This document shows positions 1-8,844 of a DNA stretch of 64,000 nt, piece after piece. This stretch comes from Verrucosispora sp. WMMD573. GTDB lineage: Bacteria > Actinomycetota > Actinomycetes > Mycobacteriales > Micromonosporaceae. The stretch is from contig NZ_CP114901.1 in the NCBI RefSeq assembly GCF_027497175.1, positions 2,108,001 through 2,172,000 of the forward strand, written 5' to 3'. Made by a program: the position numbers and the translations under genes. Each line of letters begins with the position of its first letter. The first letter of the stretch is position 1. Under the pieces are notes generated by a model, which saw nothing but the letters and a program-made list of their open reading frames with translations, made no database searches and was not told the DNA's origin.

Positions 1-965
1 AGCCGCACGCTGGCCGGTCGACCGGCCAGCGCATGACCGGCGCCCCGCTGCCCGCCGGCACGGTCCTGACCCGGGTCACCGATCGGATCGTCGAGGACTT
101 CGAGATCTTGACCGACACCTACCGGCATCTCGACTACCGGGAGGGCTCAGGTCGGGTGAGCGCGGATGTCGGCGCTCACCTGCACCGGATGTTGGAGGTC
201 AGCAACCGCACGACCAACACCGGCACCCATCACCGGCTACTGCGCGCCGCAGGCGACGCCGCCCAACTCGCGGCTTGGTTCGCCATCGACGCTCAGCGGT
301 ACCAACAGGCACATGGCTTCTGCCGGCTCACGATCTCGCTCGCCGAGAAGGCGAACGACCGAGCTCTGCACTCGTATGGTCTCGGCGTTCTCAGCCAGAT
401 CCACCTGCACTGCGGCGACGGCCGTACCGCCCTCAGCCTGCTGGGCACCGCCCGTGACGTCGGCGGGCAGGGCGCACCGGCCGCTGTCCACTCCTGGCTG
501 GGTGAGGCGATCGGTGAGGCGTACGGCCTCCTTGACGAGCCTCGCCGGGGAATGACCGCCCTGGCCGAAGCCGAACGGGTCTTCGACGGCGTCAGCGCGG
601 CCAATACGCCCGTCTGGCTGAGCTTCTTCAACGCCGACTGCCACGCCGCCCGGCTCAAGGGTCGATGCCTGACCCGGCTCAGCCGTCCGAGCGAGGCGAC
701 CCGCTCGCTCTACGAAGCATTGACCCTGCTGCCCGCTGACTTCGTCCGGGAACGTTCCGGCACTTTCATCGACCTCGCGGTCGCGTATACGCAGATGAAC
801 CAGATCGAGCAGGCCTGCCACGCCGCCACCCAGGCCGACGTCCTCGCGCGCCGGACCGGATCCGAACGCAACCGCAAGCGCCTACGGCAACTCTTGATCG
901 ACCTGTTGCCCTGGACCGGCCTCGACTGCGTGCGAAGCCTCTACCGGCAGGTGCTGATTAACTAG
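1..965 (+). CDS. C-terminal part of a TPR-type (XRE/Tat-like) regulatory protein, 5' end outside the window
   Basis: The frame is open to the left edge of the window, so the gene is cut off; the first in-frame ATG is at 33. The visible 310 residues are helical and Ala/Leu-rich, with TPR-like repeats (for example LLRAAGDAAQLAAWFAIDA and YGLGVLSQIHLHCGDGRTAL). They end in a tail typical of the large actinobacterial family that has an N-terminal XRE helix-turn-helix followed by TPRs. The HTH would lie upstream and is not seen, so DNA binding is inferred from the family. The gene stops 34 bases before an EamA transporter gene on the same strand. Function is probably regulatory, with the ligand unknown. 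Alternatively this is a TPR protein without an HTH. Confidence 0.6.
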   Translation, partial: PHAGRSTGQRMTGAPLPAGTVLTRVTDRIVEDFEILTDTYRHLDYREGSGRVSADVGAHLHRMLEVSNRTTNTGTHHRLLRAAGDAAQLAAWFAIDAQRYQQAHGFCRLTISLAEKANDRALHSYGLGVLSQIHLHCGDGRTALSLLGTARDVGGQGAPAAVHSWLGEAIGEAYGLLDEPRRGMTALAEAERVFDGVSAANTPVWLSFFNADCHAARLKGRCLTRLSRPSEATRSLYEALTLLPADFVRERSGTFIDLAVAYTQMNQIEQACHAATQADVLARRTGSERNRKRLRQLLIDLLPWTGLDCVRSLYRQVLIN

Positions 966-999
966 AACGCGTGCGTACGCCGACCCGCTCCGACCCGCT

Positions 1000-1875
1000 G
1001 TGACCCGCCGCTCCTGGATCGAACTGGTCATCCTGTCCGCCCTGTGGGGCGCGGTGTACCCGCTCATCAACGTCGCTCTGCGGGATCTCTCGCCAACGCT
1101 CGTCGTTCTTGGCCGAGTGCTCCTCGCCGCGCTTCTGCTGCTCCCCCTCGCGATACGCCGGGACGCGCTTCGGCCCGTTTGGCGCAACCCTCGGGCGATC
1201 ATCGAGACGGTGCTGGTGCAGTCCACGGCGCCGCTGCTGCTGCTCACCTACGGCCAGCAGTACGTGTCGGCGAGCGTCGCCGGCATCCTGGTCGGTGCGC
1301 AGCCACTGTTCGTCGGGCTCCTCGCCCTCTGCTTCGCACCCGACGAGCGCCCGCAAGGCTGGAAGGGCCTGACCGGGGTGCTCCTCGGCCTGGTCGGCCT
1401 GGTCCTACTTTTTGGCGTCGACCTGCGTGGAGGCCGGCTGGCGCTGCTCGGCGGCGCGCTCATCGTCGTCGCGGCGGTCTGCTATGCCGCAGGCGCGATG
1501 CTGATACATCGCAGGTACGCCGAGGCTCCGCCCCTCGGTGTCGCCACCTCCGCCATGCTCGTCACCACCGTCGCCGTGGCCGTGCCCGCCTCGGCGACGG
1601 TTCCAAGCAGATTGCCCGGCCTGGAAGCGACAGCGGCCCTGCTCGTGCTCGGGATCGCTTGCACGGGCGCGACGCTCGCGCTCTTCTACAAGCTCATCAC
1701 CCAGATCGGACCTGCCCGCGCCGCGCTCGCCTTCTATCTCTCACCCGCATTCGCCGTCGCCTTCGGCGTGGTCTTCCTGCGCGAGCAGATCAGCATGGCT
1801 GCGGTCCTCGGGCTCGCGGCGATCATCGTCGGTTCCGTACTCGCCGCCCACCGCAGCGAGCCGAGACCTCCGTGA
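1000..1875 (+). CDS. EamA/DMT-superfamily transporter
   Basis: This 291-residue protein has about ten hydrophobic segments from start to end, arranged as the two EamA repeats (roughly residues 5-135 and 145-285) of the drug/metabolite transporter superfamily. The start WIELVILSALWGAVYPLIN matches the usual first EamA helix, and the length is normal for the family. GTG at 1000 is the first usable start. The substrate cannot be read from sequence; members export amino acids, nucleosides or small metabolites. It follows the preceding regulator after 34 bases and may share its transcript. The downstream neighbour is convergent. It is the only transporter near the sugar-pathway operon at 3.9-10.7 kb, but a link to it is only a guess. 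Confidence 0.85.
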   Translation: MTRRSWIELVILSALWGAVYPLINVALRDLSPTLVVLGRVLLAALLLLPLAIRRDALRPVWRNPRAIIETVLVQSTAPLLLLTYGQQYVSASVAGILVGAQPLFVGLLALCFAPDERPQGWKGLTGVLLGLVGLVLLFGVDLRGGRLALLGGALIVVAAVCYAAGAMLIHRRYAEAPPLGVATSAMLVTTVAVAVPASATVPSRLPGLEATAALLVLGIACTGATLALFYKLITQIGPARAALAFYLSPAFAVAFGVVFLREQISMAAVLGLAAIIVGSVLAAHRSEPRPP

Positions 1876-2074
1876 TGCCCATTTACACCCGGGCTGCCGG
1901 CCAGCGCGACGTCCGCCGCCGTCTGGCCGACGACCGCTCAATCCGCCGCCCATACCTCGCCTACGCCCTCGAGCCAACACATCGGTCCGGCGATTGACAA
2001 GCGCGGAAAGCTGCCCGGCCCTTACGTGATCAGCCGGGGGTCAACGGCGGCGAGACGCACTCGACGGAAGGCGC

Positions 2075-2779
2075 TCAGTCAATCGAAGTGAAGCGGTCGG
2101 AGAGGGCGTAGCGATGGAACACGACGTCTCCGACCTGTCGTACCTCGGCAAGGCGGGCCCGGCTTGTTGATGTCCATGAGAATGGCCCCGGGTTCACGAA
2201 CCGGGGAGCGTCGGCCTCGCCGACGAAGAAGGGCGCCACGACAAGGTGCAGCTCGTCGGCAAGATCCGCCGTCAGCAGTGCGGTGTGTACGCTGCTGCCG
2301 CCCTCGACCAGGAGCCGACCGATGCCGCGCCCGGCGAGGTCGGCCAGTACGTGCGGAAATGAGAGCGGTTCACCGCCGTCGACGACCGTCGCCACCGACC
2401 CGAGGTGCTCCCGTTGCTTGTCGATCGCGCTCGTCTCGCAGTACACGATCTTCTCGATGTTGCCGGTGGTGAAGAACGCCGCGGTGGGATCGAGGTCACC
2501 CCCGCGGCTCACCGTGACCTTGACCGGCGTAGCCGAGAGTCCGGCGGCGGTCCGGGCTTCGCGGCGGGCTTCGGACCGCACCATGAGCCTGGGGTTGTCT
2601 CGGCGGATGGTGTTGGCTCCGACGAGGATCGCGTCGCAGGTGGCCCGCACCGCGTCGACCCGGTCGAGGTCCTGCTCGTTGGAGAGGATGAGTCGCGTGG
2701 GGCCGGCCGTGTCGATGTAGCCATCGAGGGACATGGCGCACTTGAGCAGGACGTACGGTCGGTCACTCACGGATGTCAC
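2075..2779 (-). CDS. RibD C-terminal/dihydrofolate-reductase-like reductase
   Basis: The 234-residue protein has the RibD_C/DHFR-like fold signature: a first strand followed by MSLDGYID (residues 16-23), the ILVGANTIRRDNPRL segment (51-65) seen in pyrimidine reductases, and the NADPH-binding GIGRLLVEGGSS stretch (152-163). Relatives reduce the ribosyl chain of riboflavin precursors or act as uncharacterised NADPH reductases. No deaminase domain is fused, so a housekeeping RibD role is unlikely. Its start overlaps the end of the upstream HTH-SLOG gene by 17 bases, which implies translational coupling and a joint function. The substrate is unknown. Confidence 0.85.
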   Translation of the reverse strand: MTSVSDRPYVLLKCAMSLDGYIDTAGPTRLILSNEQDLDRVDAVRATCDAILVGANTIRRDNPRLMVRSEARREARTAAGLSATPVKVTVSRGGDLDPTAAFFTTGNIEKIVYCETSAIDKQREHLGSVATVVDGGEPLSFPHVLADLAGRGIGRLLVEGGSSVHTALLTADLADELHLVVAPFFVGEADAPRFVNPGPFSWTSTSRARLAEVRQVGDVVFHRYALSDRFTSID

Positions 2780-3668
2780 TCCTACGGTCGGTGGTGATAA
2801 TCCGCTCGACGAGTTCTATGAACTCGTCAGCGATGGCGCATGAATCCAGCGAGTCGAATAGGTCCTGCGTGATCCACTCGCGCAATCGTAGATTGGTCCG
2901 CATTCGGTTGAGCGCGCTGCGGGCCGCGCCGCCTGTGGCGCCGTAAGGGATGATCTTCTTGTCCATGGAGACGGCGAGGTCGATCTCGTCCAGCGTGCCC
3001 TGGCCGCCACCGAATACGAGGACGTAGTCGGCGTTACGGACGACGTTCGGATGGCCGAAGACGCCGACGGCCGCTCCGAGGCTGGGTGGGCGGTAGTGGT
3101 TGGCGATGTAGGTCATGATCTCGATACCGACGCCCCGTGGTCCATGGTCGACGTCGAGGTGGTGGTTCATGAGCCATCGGCTCACGGCGATGATGCAGCC
3201 GTCGATCGCTTTGTCGTCCGCCTCTGGTGACCGACTTCCGCAGATCGAGATGCGTGGCGGCTCTTCTGATCGGGTGGGCCGGAACCACCCGGTTGTCACC
3301 GCGGCTTTGTCGCCAGCCGGGGCTCCGCGCTGCTTCGGCGCGGTGAACGCGGAGATGGCCACATCGACTGGGGCGAGGCCAAGCATCACGCGGGATTCGT
3401 CGGGCATCAGGAGCCCATCGGCGACGCGGGCGAGCACGTCGATGTCAGTGACGCGCGGGCCACGCGTTCCTCGAATGAAGTTCGATACATCGGACCGGTC
3501 GTGGCTGGTCAGGAGCGCGAGTTGGGTCTGCGTACAGTCCGGGTGCACTTCGAGGTAGATCTTGAAGAGGGTCCCGATCTCGCGGCGGGCCAGCGCGAGC
3601 CGCACGTCATCGCGCCGCCAGAACAGGAGCGAGACGCCGGTGACGTCGAACGTCTTGCGTCGAGCCAC
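2763..3668 (-). CDS. XRE-type HTH protein fused to a SLOG (LOG/YpsA-like) nucleotide-binding domain
   Basis: I place the start at GTG 3668, just behind a purine-rich GGGGGCGGG stretch; the frame stays open upstream, but that part would overlap the divergent operon and looks non-coding. Of the 301 residues, 20-95 resemble an actinobacterial XRE HTH (TQTQLALLTSHDRSDVSNFI). Residues 140-255 form a Rossmann-like SLOG domain starting ISICGSRS and carrying the loop VFGGGQGTLDEIDLAVS (218-234), comparable to PGGxGTxxE of LOG proteins. SLOG domains bind or process nucleotides and NAD-derived ligands, so this is plausibly a nucleotide-responsive repressor. It is coupled to the RibD-like reductase gene and divergent from the glycosyltransferase operon, which it could control. 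Both the role and the ligand are inferred. Confidence 0.72.
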   Translation of the reverse strand: MARRKTFDVTGVSLLFWRRDDVRLALARREIGTLFKIYLEVHPDCTQTQLALLTSHDRSDVSNFIRGTRGPRVTDIDVLARVADGLLMPDESRVMLGLAPVDVAISAFTAPKQRGAPAGDKAAVTTGWFRPTRSEEPPRISICGSRSPEADDKAIDGCIIAVSRWLMNHHLDVDHGPRGVGIEIMTYIANHYRPPSLGAAVGVFGHPNVVRNADYVLVFGGGQGTLDEIDLAVSMDKKIIPYGATGGAARSALNRMRTNLRLREWITQDLFDSLDSCAIADEFIELVERIITTDRRSDIRE

Positions 3669-3893
3669 CCCGCCCCCACTGGTCGTCGATCTGTGATGAC
3701 CAGAGGGTAGTGGATTACGACGGAAGTTCGCGTGGCCTGGTCCCACCGCTTTGTTGTCCGACGCCCGTGGACTCGGACCACGGGTCGCGCCAATTTCCTG
3801 GTGTCGTCGACAGGCCCAAACTCCAAACGTGACCGACCACGCCGGACCTCCCGGCGGTCGAGGTGACGCAAATCGAAGGAGTTGAGGCGGGCC

Positions 3894-4898
3894 ATGGTTG
3901 ATCCCGTTCTGCGGCTTGACGCAGGTGGTCGGCTGAACGAGTCCACGATCGTCGTGACCGGTGGCGCCGGTTTCATCGGCAGCCACGTGGTCGCCCGGTT
4001 GCTCGCTGAGGGCGCGACCGTCAAAGTCATCGACGATCTTTCGACGGGCCGGCTAGAGAACCTGCGCGACAGCCTCGGTGCCGGCCTGGCCGATGGGGAC
4101 ATTCGGATCTGTGACGTGCGGTCGACCGATGCCGTCGACGCTATACGGCTGTGGCGGCCGGAGATCGTCGTCCATCTCGCAGCGCAGTCGAACCTGCCGG
4201 CCTCGACACGGTCGCCGCTCGTCGACGCGGACATCAACATCCGGGGAACAGTGAACGTCCTGGATTCGTGCGCCGAGGCAGAGACCAGGCTCGTCGTGTA
4301 CGCGGCCACCAGCGCGATCTACGGCACGGTGGACGGCGACGCCGTGCCTGTTGCGGAGACCGCGCCGATCGCGCCGACCAGTCCGTACGGGCTGAGCAAG
4401 GCGACAGCGCTGAAGTACCTCGACTGGTACCGAGATCACCGGAGCGTCGACTACACGGCGCTCGTGCTGGGCAACGTCTACGGGCCGCGCCAAGTTGGCC
4501 CGATGTGCGGCGTCGTCGGCCTGATGGCGCAAGCCGCGATGACGCGCGGGCATCTGGCAATCTTTGGCGACGGCCACCAGACGCGAGACTTCGTGTTCGT
4601 CGCCGACGTTGCCGAGGCGGTGACCGCCGCCTGCACCACTGGCGGCCTCGGGCTGGTCAACATTGCCTCGGGCGTCGAGACGACCGTTGGCGAGATCGCT
4701 GGGTTGGTCTCTCAGGCAGCTGGCACCGGAGCGCTGCGGCATGCCGATCCGCTGCCAGGTGAGGTGCGGCGCATGGCGCTGGACATCTCGCGGGCGAGGG
4801 ACCTGCTCGGCTGGCACCCCACGACCCCGCTCGCGGAAGGCGTCCGGATCACCGTCCGGGCCGCGCGGCGGCGCGATTCGATCAAGGAGGCGTCATGA
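3894..4898 (+). CDS. NAD-dependent epimerase/dehydratase (UDP-glucose 4-epimerase-like extended SDR)
   Basis: The protein has about 334 residues. The Rossmann motif GGAGFIGSH is near the N-terminus, followed by the acidic NAD-contact segment VIDDLSTGR. VVHLAAQSN, the catalytic Thr/Ser region (ATSAIYGT) and the YGLSK (YxxxK) motif follow, with the late sugar-binding GDGHQTRDFVFVADVAEA. All are standard for NDP-sugar epimerases and dehydratases. I prefer ATG 3894 over TTG 3882, because GAAGGAG at 3875 abuts the TTG too closely. It is the first gene of a coupled operon, and its stop overlaps the next start (ATGA, 4895-4898). It probably supplies the activated sugar for the downstream glycosyltransferases; the exact sugar cannot be told. 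Confidence 0.88.
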   Translation: MVDPVLRLDAGGRLNESTIVVTGGAGFIGSHVVARLLAEGATVKVIDDLSTGRLENLRDSLGAGLADGDIRICDVRSTDAVDAIRLWRPEIVVHLAAQSNLPASTRSPLVDADINIRGTVNVLDSCAEAETRLVVYAATSAIYGTVDGDAVPVAETAPIAPTSPYGLSKATALKYLDWYRDHRSVDYTALVLGNVYGPRQVGPMCGVVGLMAQAAMTRGHLAIFGDGHQTRDFVFVADVAEAVTAACTTGGLGLVNIASGVETTVGEIAGLVSQAAGTGALRHADPLPGEVRRMALDISRARDLLGWHPTTPLAEGVRITVRAARRRDSIKEAS

Positions 4899-5896
4899 GG
4901 TACGCGCGTCGATTCGCGGTCGGGCCGGTCGAGGTGCAGGTGACCTCGAACGAAGAATCGGTCCTCGACTATCTTGGCGAGTTCTACACCGCGACGGGTG
5001 CCGCCCTGCCGGGACACGACTGGACGGTCGACGCTCAGATTGGCTCGCCAGAACCAGATGCGAACACCAACCAGTGGGGCGTTTCCTGGCGGATAGACCG
5101 CTCTGAGCACACGGTCCATCTGCGGGCCGAGGCCGCCGAGAGCCTCGCGATCACTGCCCGGAAATGCGTACGGGAAGTCCTGGTCGACTACTGCGAGCAG
5201 CGGCGGTACACGATGTTGCACGCCTCCGCGGTCGTTGATGATGCCCTCAGGATCGTTGTTGTCGGGGACAAGGGAAGCGGCAAGACCACCCTCGCTCTGA
5301 AGGCCGCGCTCCGGCACGGGATGCGGTATGTGTCCAACGACCACCTGATCATGTACGGGCCTGATGGCGCGGGCACCCTCACGTTGACATCGCTTCCCAC
5401 GCTGATTCCGCTCAAGATCGGCACATTTCTGGACCTCGAAGGCGCACTGCCGGAGCCGTGGGATCGTGACGGGCTCGATGTCGAGGCATACCGCGCCTCG
5501 GCGAGATCCGAGGTCTATTCTCTCGATCGGCGCGTGCTCTACACGTACCGCCGCCTGGGTCACGACAACCCGATCACGGTAGACCTCGGCCCGTGGGACT
5601 CCCCGGTGATGACGTTGATCGTGTTGGCGAGCTACTCGTCGGGCGACGCTGGCGAACCCGTATCCGTCGCGGATCCCGTAACGGAGCTTCTCGCTCACGT
5701 GCGCACCGATTGGATGTTCGACCCGACGCTGAACCAGCGGTACCTTCCGCGGGCCGAGCGCGGGCGGGATGAGTACCTCGCTGACGCCCGCCGCCTCGTC
5801 ACCGCCCTGGCCGAGCGGTCGACAGTCGTTCGCTGGACTCACCGCGGTGATCCGGCCCCGATCCTGGAGTTCGCCGCCAATCGGAGACTGGCATGA
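4895..5896 (+). CDS. HPr kinase/phosphorylase-like P-loop kinase
   Basis: The protein has 333 residues. The core resembles the HprK C-terminal domain: LHASAV (108-113), Walker A GDKGSGKTT (124-132) and SNDHLIM (147-153) at the place of the HprK Walker-B-like acidic loop. The N-terminal 100 residues are not the Firmicutes HprK sensor domain. Such stand-alone HprK-like proteins occur in actinobacterial biosynthetic clusters, where they phosphorylate small molecules or peptides rather than HPr. The 4-base overlaps with the epimerase before it and the glycosyltransferase after it place it firmly in the pathway. I infer an ATP-dependent phosphorylation step in making the product; the true acceptor is unknown. 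Confidence 0.75.
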   Translation: MRYARRFAVGPVEVQVTSNEESVLDYLGEFYTATGAALPGHDWTVDAQIGSPEPDANTNQWGVSWRIDRSEHTVHLRAEAAESLAITARKCVREVLVDYCEQRRYTMLHASAVVDDALRIVVVGDKGSGKTTLALKAALRHGMRYVSNDHLIMYGPDGAGTLTLTSLPTLIPLKIGTFLDLEGALPEPWDRDGLDVEAYRASARSEVYSLDRRVLYTYRRLGHDNPITVDLGPWDSPVMTLIVLASYSSGDAGEPVSVADPVTELLAHVRTDWMFDPTLNQRYLPRAERGRDEYLADARRLVTALAERSTVVRWTHRGDPAPILEFAANRRLA

Positions 5897-6834
5897 AACC
5901 CCTCGTCACCGTCGTGATCCCCACGTACAACCGGCCCGGCCCTCTGCGGCATGCCCTGGCCAGCGTCGCCGCCCAGCGCGCCGTACCCGGCTCGGTCGAG
6001 GTAGTCGTCGTCAATGACGGCGGATGCGACGTGAGCACGGTCGCGAACGCAGCTCGCGAGCAGGGCCTCGTCGTCCGCCTCATCGATCTGGACCAGAACG
6101 GTGGTCTTCCTTCAGCGCGCAACGTCGGCATTCAGGTCGCACGAGGTGATTACCTCGCCTTCCTCGACGACGACGACATCTTCCTGCCCAGTCACCTCGG
6201 CACAGCCCTCGCAGCGCTGAGCACGGGGGATGCCGACCTCGCGTACACGGTGTGCGTCGTCCAGGAAGCGCGCGTCGACCCCACGAACCCGCCGGCATTC
6301 AGCACCCCTAAGACGTTCTCGTTCGATCCGGACCTGCTGTCGGTGGCTAACTTCATGCCGGTCCATACCGCGGTTCTTCGGCGCCCACCGGAGTCGGCCC
6401 GGTTCGACCCTGACCTTCCCGCGCTGGAGGACTGGGACATGTGGCTGCGTCTGGCCCGCGATCATCGTTACCGGTTCGTGCACGTCCCGGAGCCAACCGT
6501 CGTCTACCACCGCATCGCGAGCGAGGCCAGCATGGTCGGCGCGACCGTCGGCGATGGGCATGCCCTCGCCCACTTCGGGACCCTCACCGAACAGATGTGG
6601 TGTCGCTGGCCCGCCCGCACGCCCAAGGCTCAGCACTTCCGGCTGTACATCGCCGTCATGTACTGGCACTCGTTGGCGCGCCTGGCGGCCGGTCATGCGC
6701 TCAGCGACCAATACTTTCAACGCTGCGTCGCGGAGATCGCCGCGGTCTGGCACGGGGAGCGCTCCGAGACTGGCCTTCGCCAGCGGATCATCGACTCGAT
6801 CAAGGAGACCGCCGATGTCGCACACGCCGCCTGA
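5893..6834 (+). CDS. Family 2 glycosyltransferase (GT-A fold)
   Basis: The 313-residue protein begins VTVVIPTYNRPGPLRHAL, the classic GT2 start. It continues with EVVVVNDGG, GLPSARNVGIQVARGDYLAF and the metal-binding FLDDDD cluster near residue 95. The later ALEDWDMWLRLARD segment is the usual acceptor-side E/D-D-W motif. It should transfer a sugar from an NDP-sugar to an acceptor in the cytoplasm, and no membrane segments are evident. It starts inside the stop of the HprK-like kinase gene (ATGA) and overlaps the following kinase gene by 20 bases. The acceptor and linkage cannot be predicted. Confidence 0.9.
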   Translation: MKPLVTVVIPTYNRPGPLRHALASVAAQRAVPGSVEVVVVNDGGCDVSTVANAAREQGLVVRLIDLDQNGGLPSARNVGIQVARGDYLAFLDDDDIFLPSHLGTALAALSTGDADLAYTVCVVQEARVDPTNPPAFSTPKTFSFDPDLLSVANFMPVHTAVLRRPPESARFDPDLPALEDWDMWLRLARDHRYRFVHVPEPTVVYHRIASEASMVGATVGDGHALAHFGTLTEQMWCRWPARTPKAQHFRLYIAVMYWHSLARLAAGHALSDQYFQRCVAEIAAVWHGERSETGLRQRIIDSIKETADVAHAA

Positions 6835-7717
6835 TCTGCCTGGCTCAGCAGCCACGATCGGGCTGACCATCGACACGGTGCTACGGCGCACGGACAAGAC
6901 CCTGCTGGCGCGCGGCTCGTTCCGCGGCGAACCGGCAGCGGTGAAGTATCTGATCGACCCAGATCCGTTCTGGGCGGCCAAGTGGCGGCACGAGCTGGAC
7001 GTGTACGAGGTCTTCGCTGACACCACCCCGCCTGTCCGGACTCCTCGACTGCTGCATACCGACCGTGACCGGCTGCTGGTCCTGGAATGGGTCGACGTAT
7101 CGCCCCTCGCGGTCGAACGCTACCCCCAGCGAGAGCTCGATACCCGGGAAATCGATGCCGTCCTGGACTGCATCACCGCGTTGAATGAGTGGACCTACCC
7201 CGCCGTCCGGTTCTCGCCCACCTTCGACTACTCCGACCGCGTGGCTCGGTACCAGGCCAAGGGGTACCTCACTGAGAGCCAGAGAGAGGCTCTGGACCGT
7301 CTGCTGGCCCGCTGCGACGCGCCGGCACAGCTCAATCACGGCGACCCGCTGGCCAGCAACATTCTCCTCGATGCCGGCCGTTCCGACAGCAACGACGAGG
7401 CCGAGACCACGGCGGTGCTGGTCGACTGGGAGTTCACCGGACTGTTCCTTCCTGGCTTCGACCTCGCGATGCTCCACACCCAGGTCGGCGCACGTACGCC
7501 AATGATCCGCGAGCGCATCGAGGCGATCGTGAGTGAGACGGGCATCGAGGCCGCATTCACGCTCAACCTCGCTGTGGTCCTGACCCGCGAGCTGCGCCTG
7601 CACCACGAACTGCCCGAGGACGACCCGGCCCGGACGCGGTGTCTGCCGATCATCGAGGCCGCCTGGACCTCGGCCAGCACCCGCCTACAACGGGTCGCCG
7701 CGGCGAGGCCAGCATGA
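6815..7717 (+). CDS. Aminoglycoside/choline-kinase-fold phosphotransferase (APH family)
   Basis: I place the start at ATG 6815, preceded by AAGGAGA at 6802; a longer open frame upstream only overlaps the glycosyltransferase gene. The 300-residue product has the APH kinase signature: a candidate ATP-binding lysine in AVKYL (residue 44), the catalytic loop NHGDPLASN (174-182) and the metal-binding VDWEF (203-207). APH-fold enzymes phosphorylate hydroxyls on small molecules such as aminoglycosides, choline, homoserine or sugars. In this operon it most likely phosphorylates a sugar or an intermediate, or protects the host from its own product. It overlaps the genes on both sides, so it is made together with the glycosyltransferases. 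Confidence 0.8.
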   Translation: MSHTPPDLPGSAATIGLTIDTVLRRTDKTLLARGSFRGEPAAVKYLIDPDPFWAAKWRHELDVYEVFADTTPPVRTPRLLHTDRDRLLVLEWVDVSPLAVERYPQRELDTREIDAVLDCITALNEWTYPAVRFSPTFDYSDRVARYQAKGYLTESQREALDRLLARCDAPAQLNHGDPLASNILLDAGRSDSNDEAETTAVLVDWEFTGLFLPGFDLAMLHTQVGARTPMIRERIEAIVSETGIEAAFTLNLAVVLTRELRLHHELPEDDPARTRCLPIIEAAWTSASTRLQRVAAARPA

Positions 7718-8841
7718 TCCACGTAGCCCTGGTCCACCGGGACCTCCACGAAGTGAGCCGCGGCGGTATCTGCACGCTCTACCGCTCCCTGGCCCGGCAA
7801 CTGGTCGACCTGGGCACATCGGTAACCATGATCACGCAGGAGTCACCCCACCCATTGCAGGCGAAAGATGTCACCGTCGTCTCGCTTCCCCGCACCGAAG
7901 ACCTGGTTCGGCACCGCGAGGCCGTTGCCGACGCCCTCGACGCGGTCAGGCCCGATGTCGTCGACTGTTCCACCTGGGAGGCGGAGACCCTTCGGTATCT
8001 CGCCAAACCTCGCGAAGACCGAGCCCCCGTCCTCGTACGCGGCGAGTTCAGCGCCGCCCGCCTCGACGCGGGCGACCGCGCCCGCGACGAACACCAACTC
8101 GTCCAAGCCGCCGACCATGTCATCGCCGTCAGCCAGTACGCGGCCCAGGATCTCGCGACGGAGTACGGCATTCCTCTGCCACTCGCGGTGGCCAACGGAG
8201 TCGACCGCGAACGGTTCCACCCTGGGAGGCCAACCACGCCCGCCAGCGGCTTCCACATCGACCTCGGGGCCGACGGCCACGTCGCAGGCCGCAGACCGAT
8301 ACCCGACCTCCTCGCAGCCGGAGAAACAGTCTCGCCATGGTCGCCCGATCCGGCGGGACGCCTCCGGCTCGTATGGGTCGGAAAGATCACCCCGGTGAAG
8401 GGCTGGGACCTGCTCGAGACCGCCGCGACCCGGCTTCGGGACATCGCCTCCATTTCCGTGCTGCTCGGCCACTCACCAACGTTCGCGCCGGTCACATCAG
8501 CCAGCAGCGAACTCACCGTCCTTCAAGATCTGGACGACACCGACCTTCCGGGCCTCTACCGCGCGGCGGACTGGCTGCTGTCCACGTCGCGCTGGGAAGG
8601 CTTCGGCCTCGCCATCGCCGAGGCGCTCGCCTGTGGCACCCCGGTCCTGCTGCCAGGGCACCTCGGCACCGCGCCCGAGCTGCTCGCCGCCAGTGGCGGT
8701 TACACGTACCGCGACCTCGATCACCTCGAGGACATCCTGACCCGGGCCGAACGCCCGGCCGGCCGCCTTCCCGACCACTTCGACTGGGCAGTCAACGCGG
8801 CCGAAAGCCTCCGGCTCTACCGAGCGCTCGTCGGCAGGTGA
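7714..8841 (+). CDS. Family 4 glycosyltransferase (GT-B fold)
   Basis: The start is ATG 7714, which overlaps the previous stop (ATGA). The 375-residue protein begins MIHVALVHRDLHEVSRGGIC, with the glycine-rich acceptor-side loop of GT4 enzymes. The C-terminal half carries the donor-binding segments LRLVWVGKITPVKGWDLL and WEGFGLAIAEALACGTPVL; the latter contains the EX7E retaining-GT motif. It is a cytosolic retaining glycosyltransferase using an NDP-sugar. It sits between the APH-like kinase and a second GT-B enzyme, so the operon appears to assemble a multi-sugar unit. Donor and acceptor are unknown. Confidence 0.9.
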   Translation: MIHVALVHRDLHEVSRGGICTLYRSLARQLVDLGTSVTMITQESPHPLQAKDVTVVSLPRTEDLVRHREAVADALDAVRPDVVDCSTWEAETLRYLAKPREDRAPVLVRGEFSAARLDAGDRARDEHQLVQAADHVIAVSQYAAQDLATEYGIPLPLAVANGVDRERFHPGRPTTPASGFHIDLGADGHVAGRRPIPDLLAAGETVSPWSPDPAGRLRLVWVGKITPVKGWDLLETAATRLRDIASISVLLGHSPTFAPVTSASSELTVLQDLDDTDLPGLYRAADWLLSTSRWEGFGLAIAEALACGTPVLLPGHLGTAPELLAASGGYTYRDLDHLEDILTRAERPAGRLPDHFDWAVNAAESLRLYRALVGR

Positions 8842-8844
8842 CCC

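Noticed and set aside
3669..3986. N-terminal extension of the HTH-SLOG protein
   Set aside because: The extra 106 residues do not look like a domain and would run into the divergent epimerase gene.
4895..5896. True HPr kinase of a sugar phosphotransferase system
   Set aside because: There is no PTS gene nearby, and the Firmicutes HprK N-terminal domain is absent; the context is a glycosyltransferase operon.
6230..6814. N-terminal extension of the APH-like kinase reading back into the GT2 gene
   Set aside because: The extension is Ser/Arg-rich and overlaps a real gene; ATG 6815 has its own ribosome-binding site.
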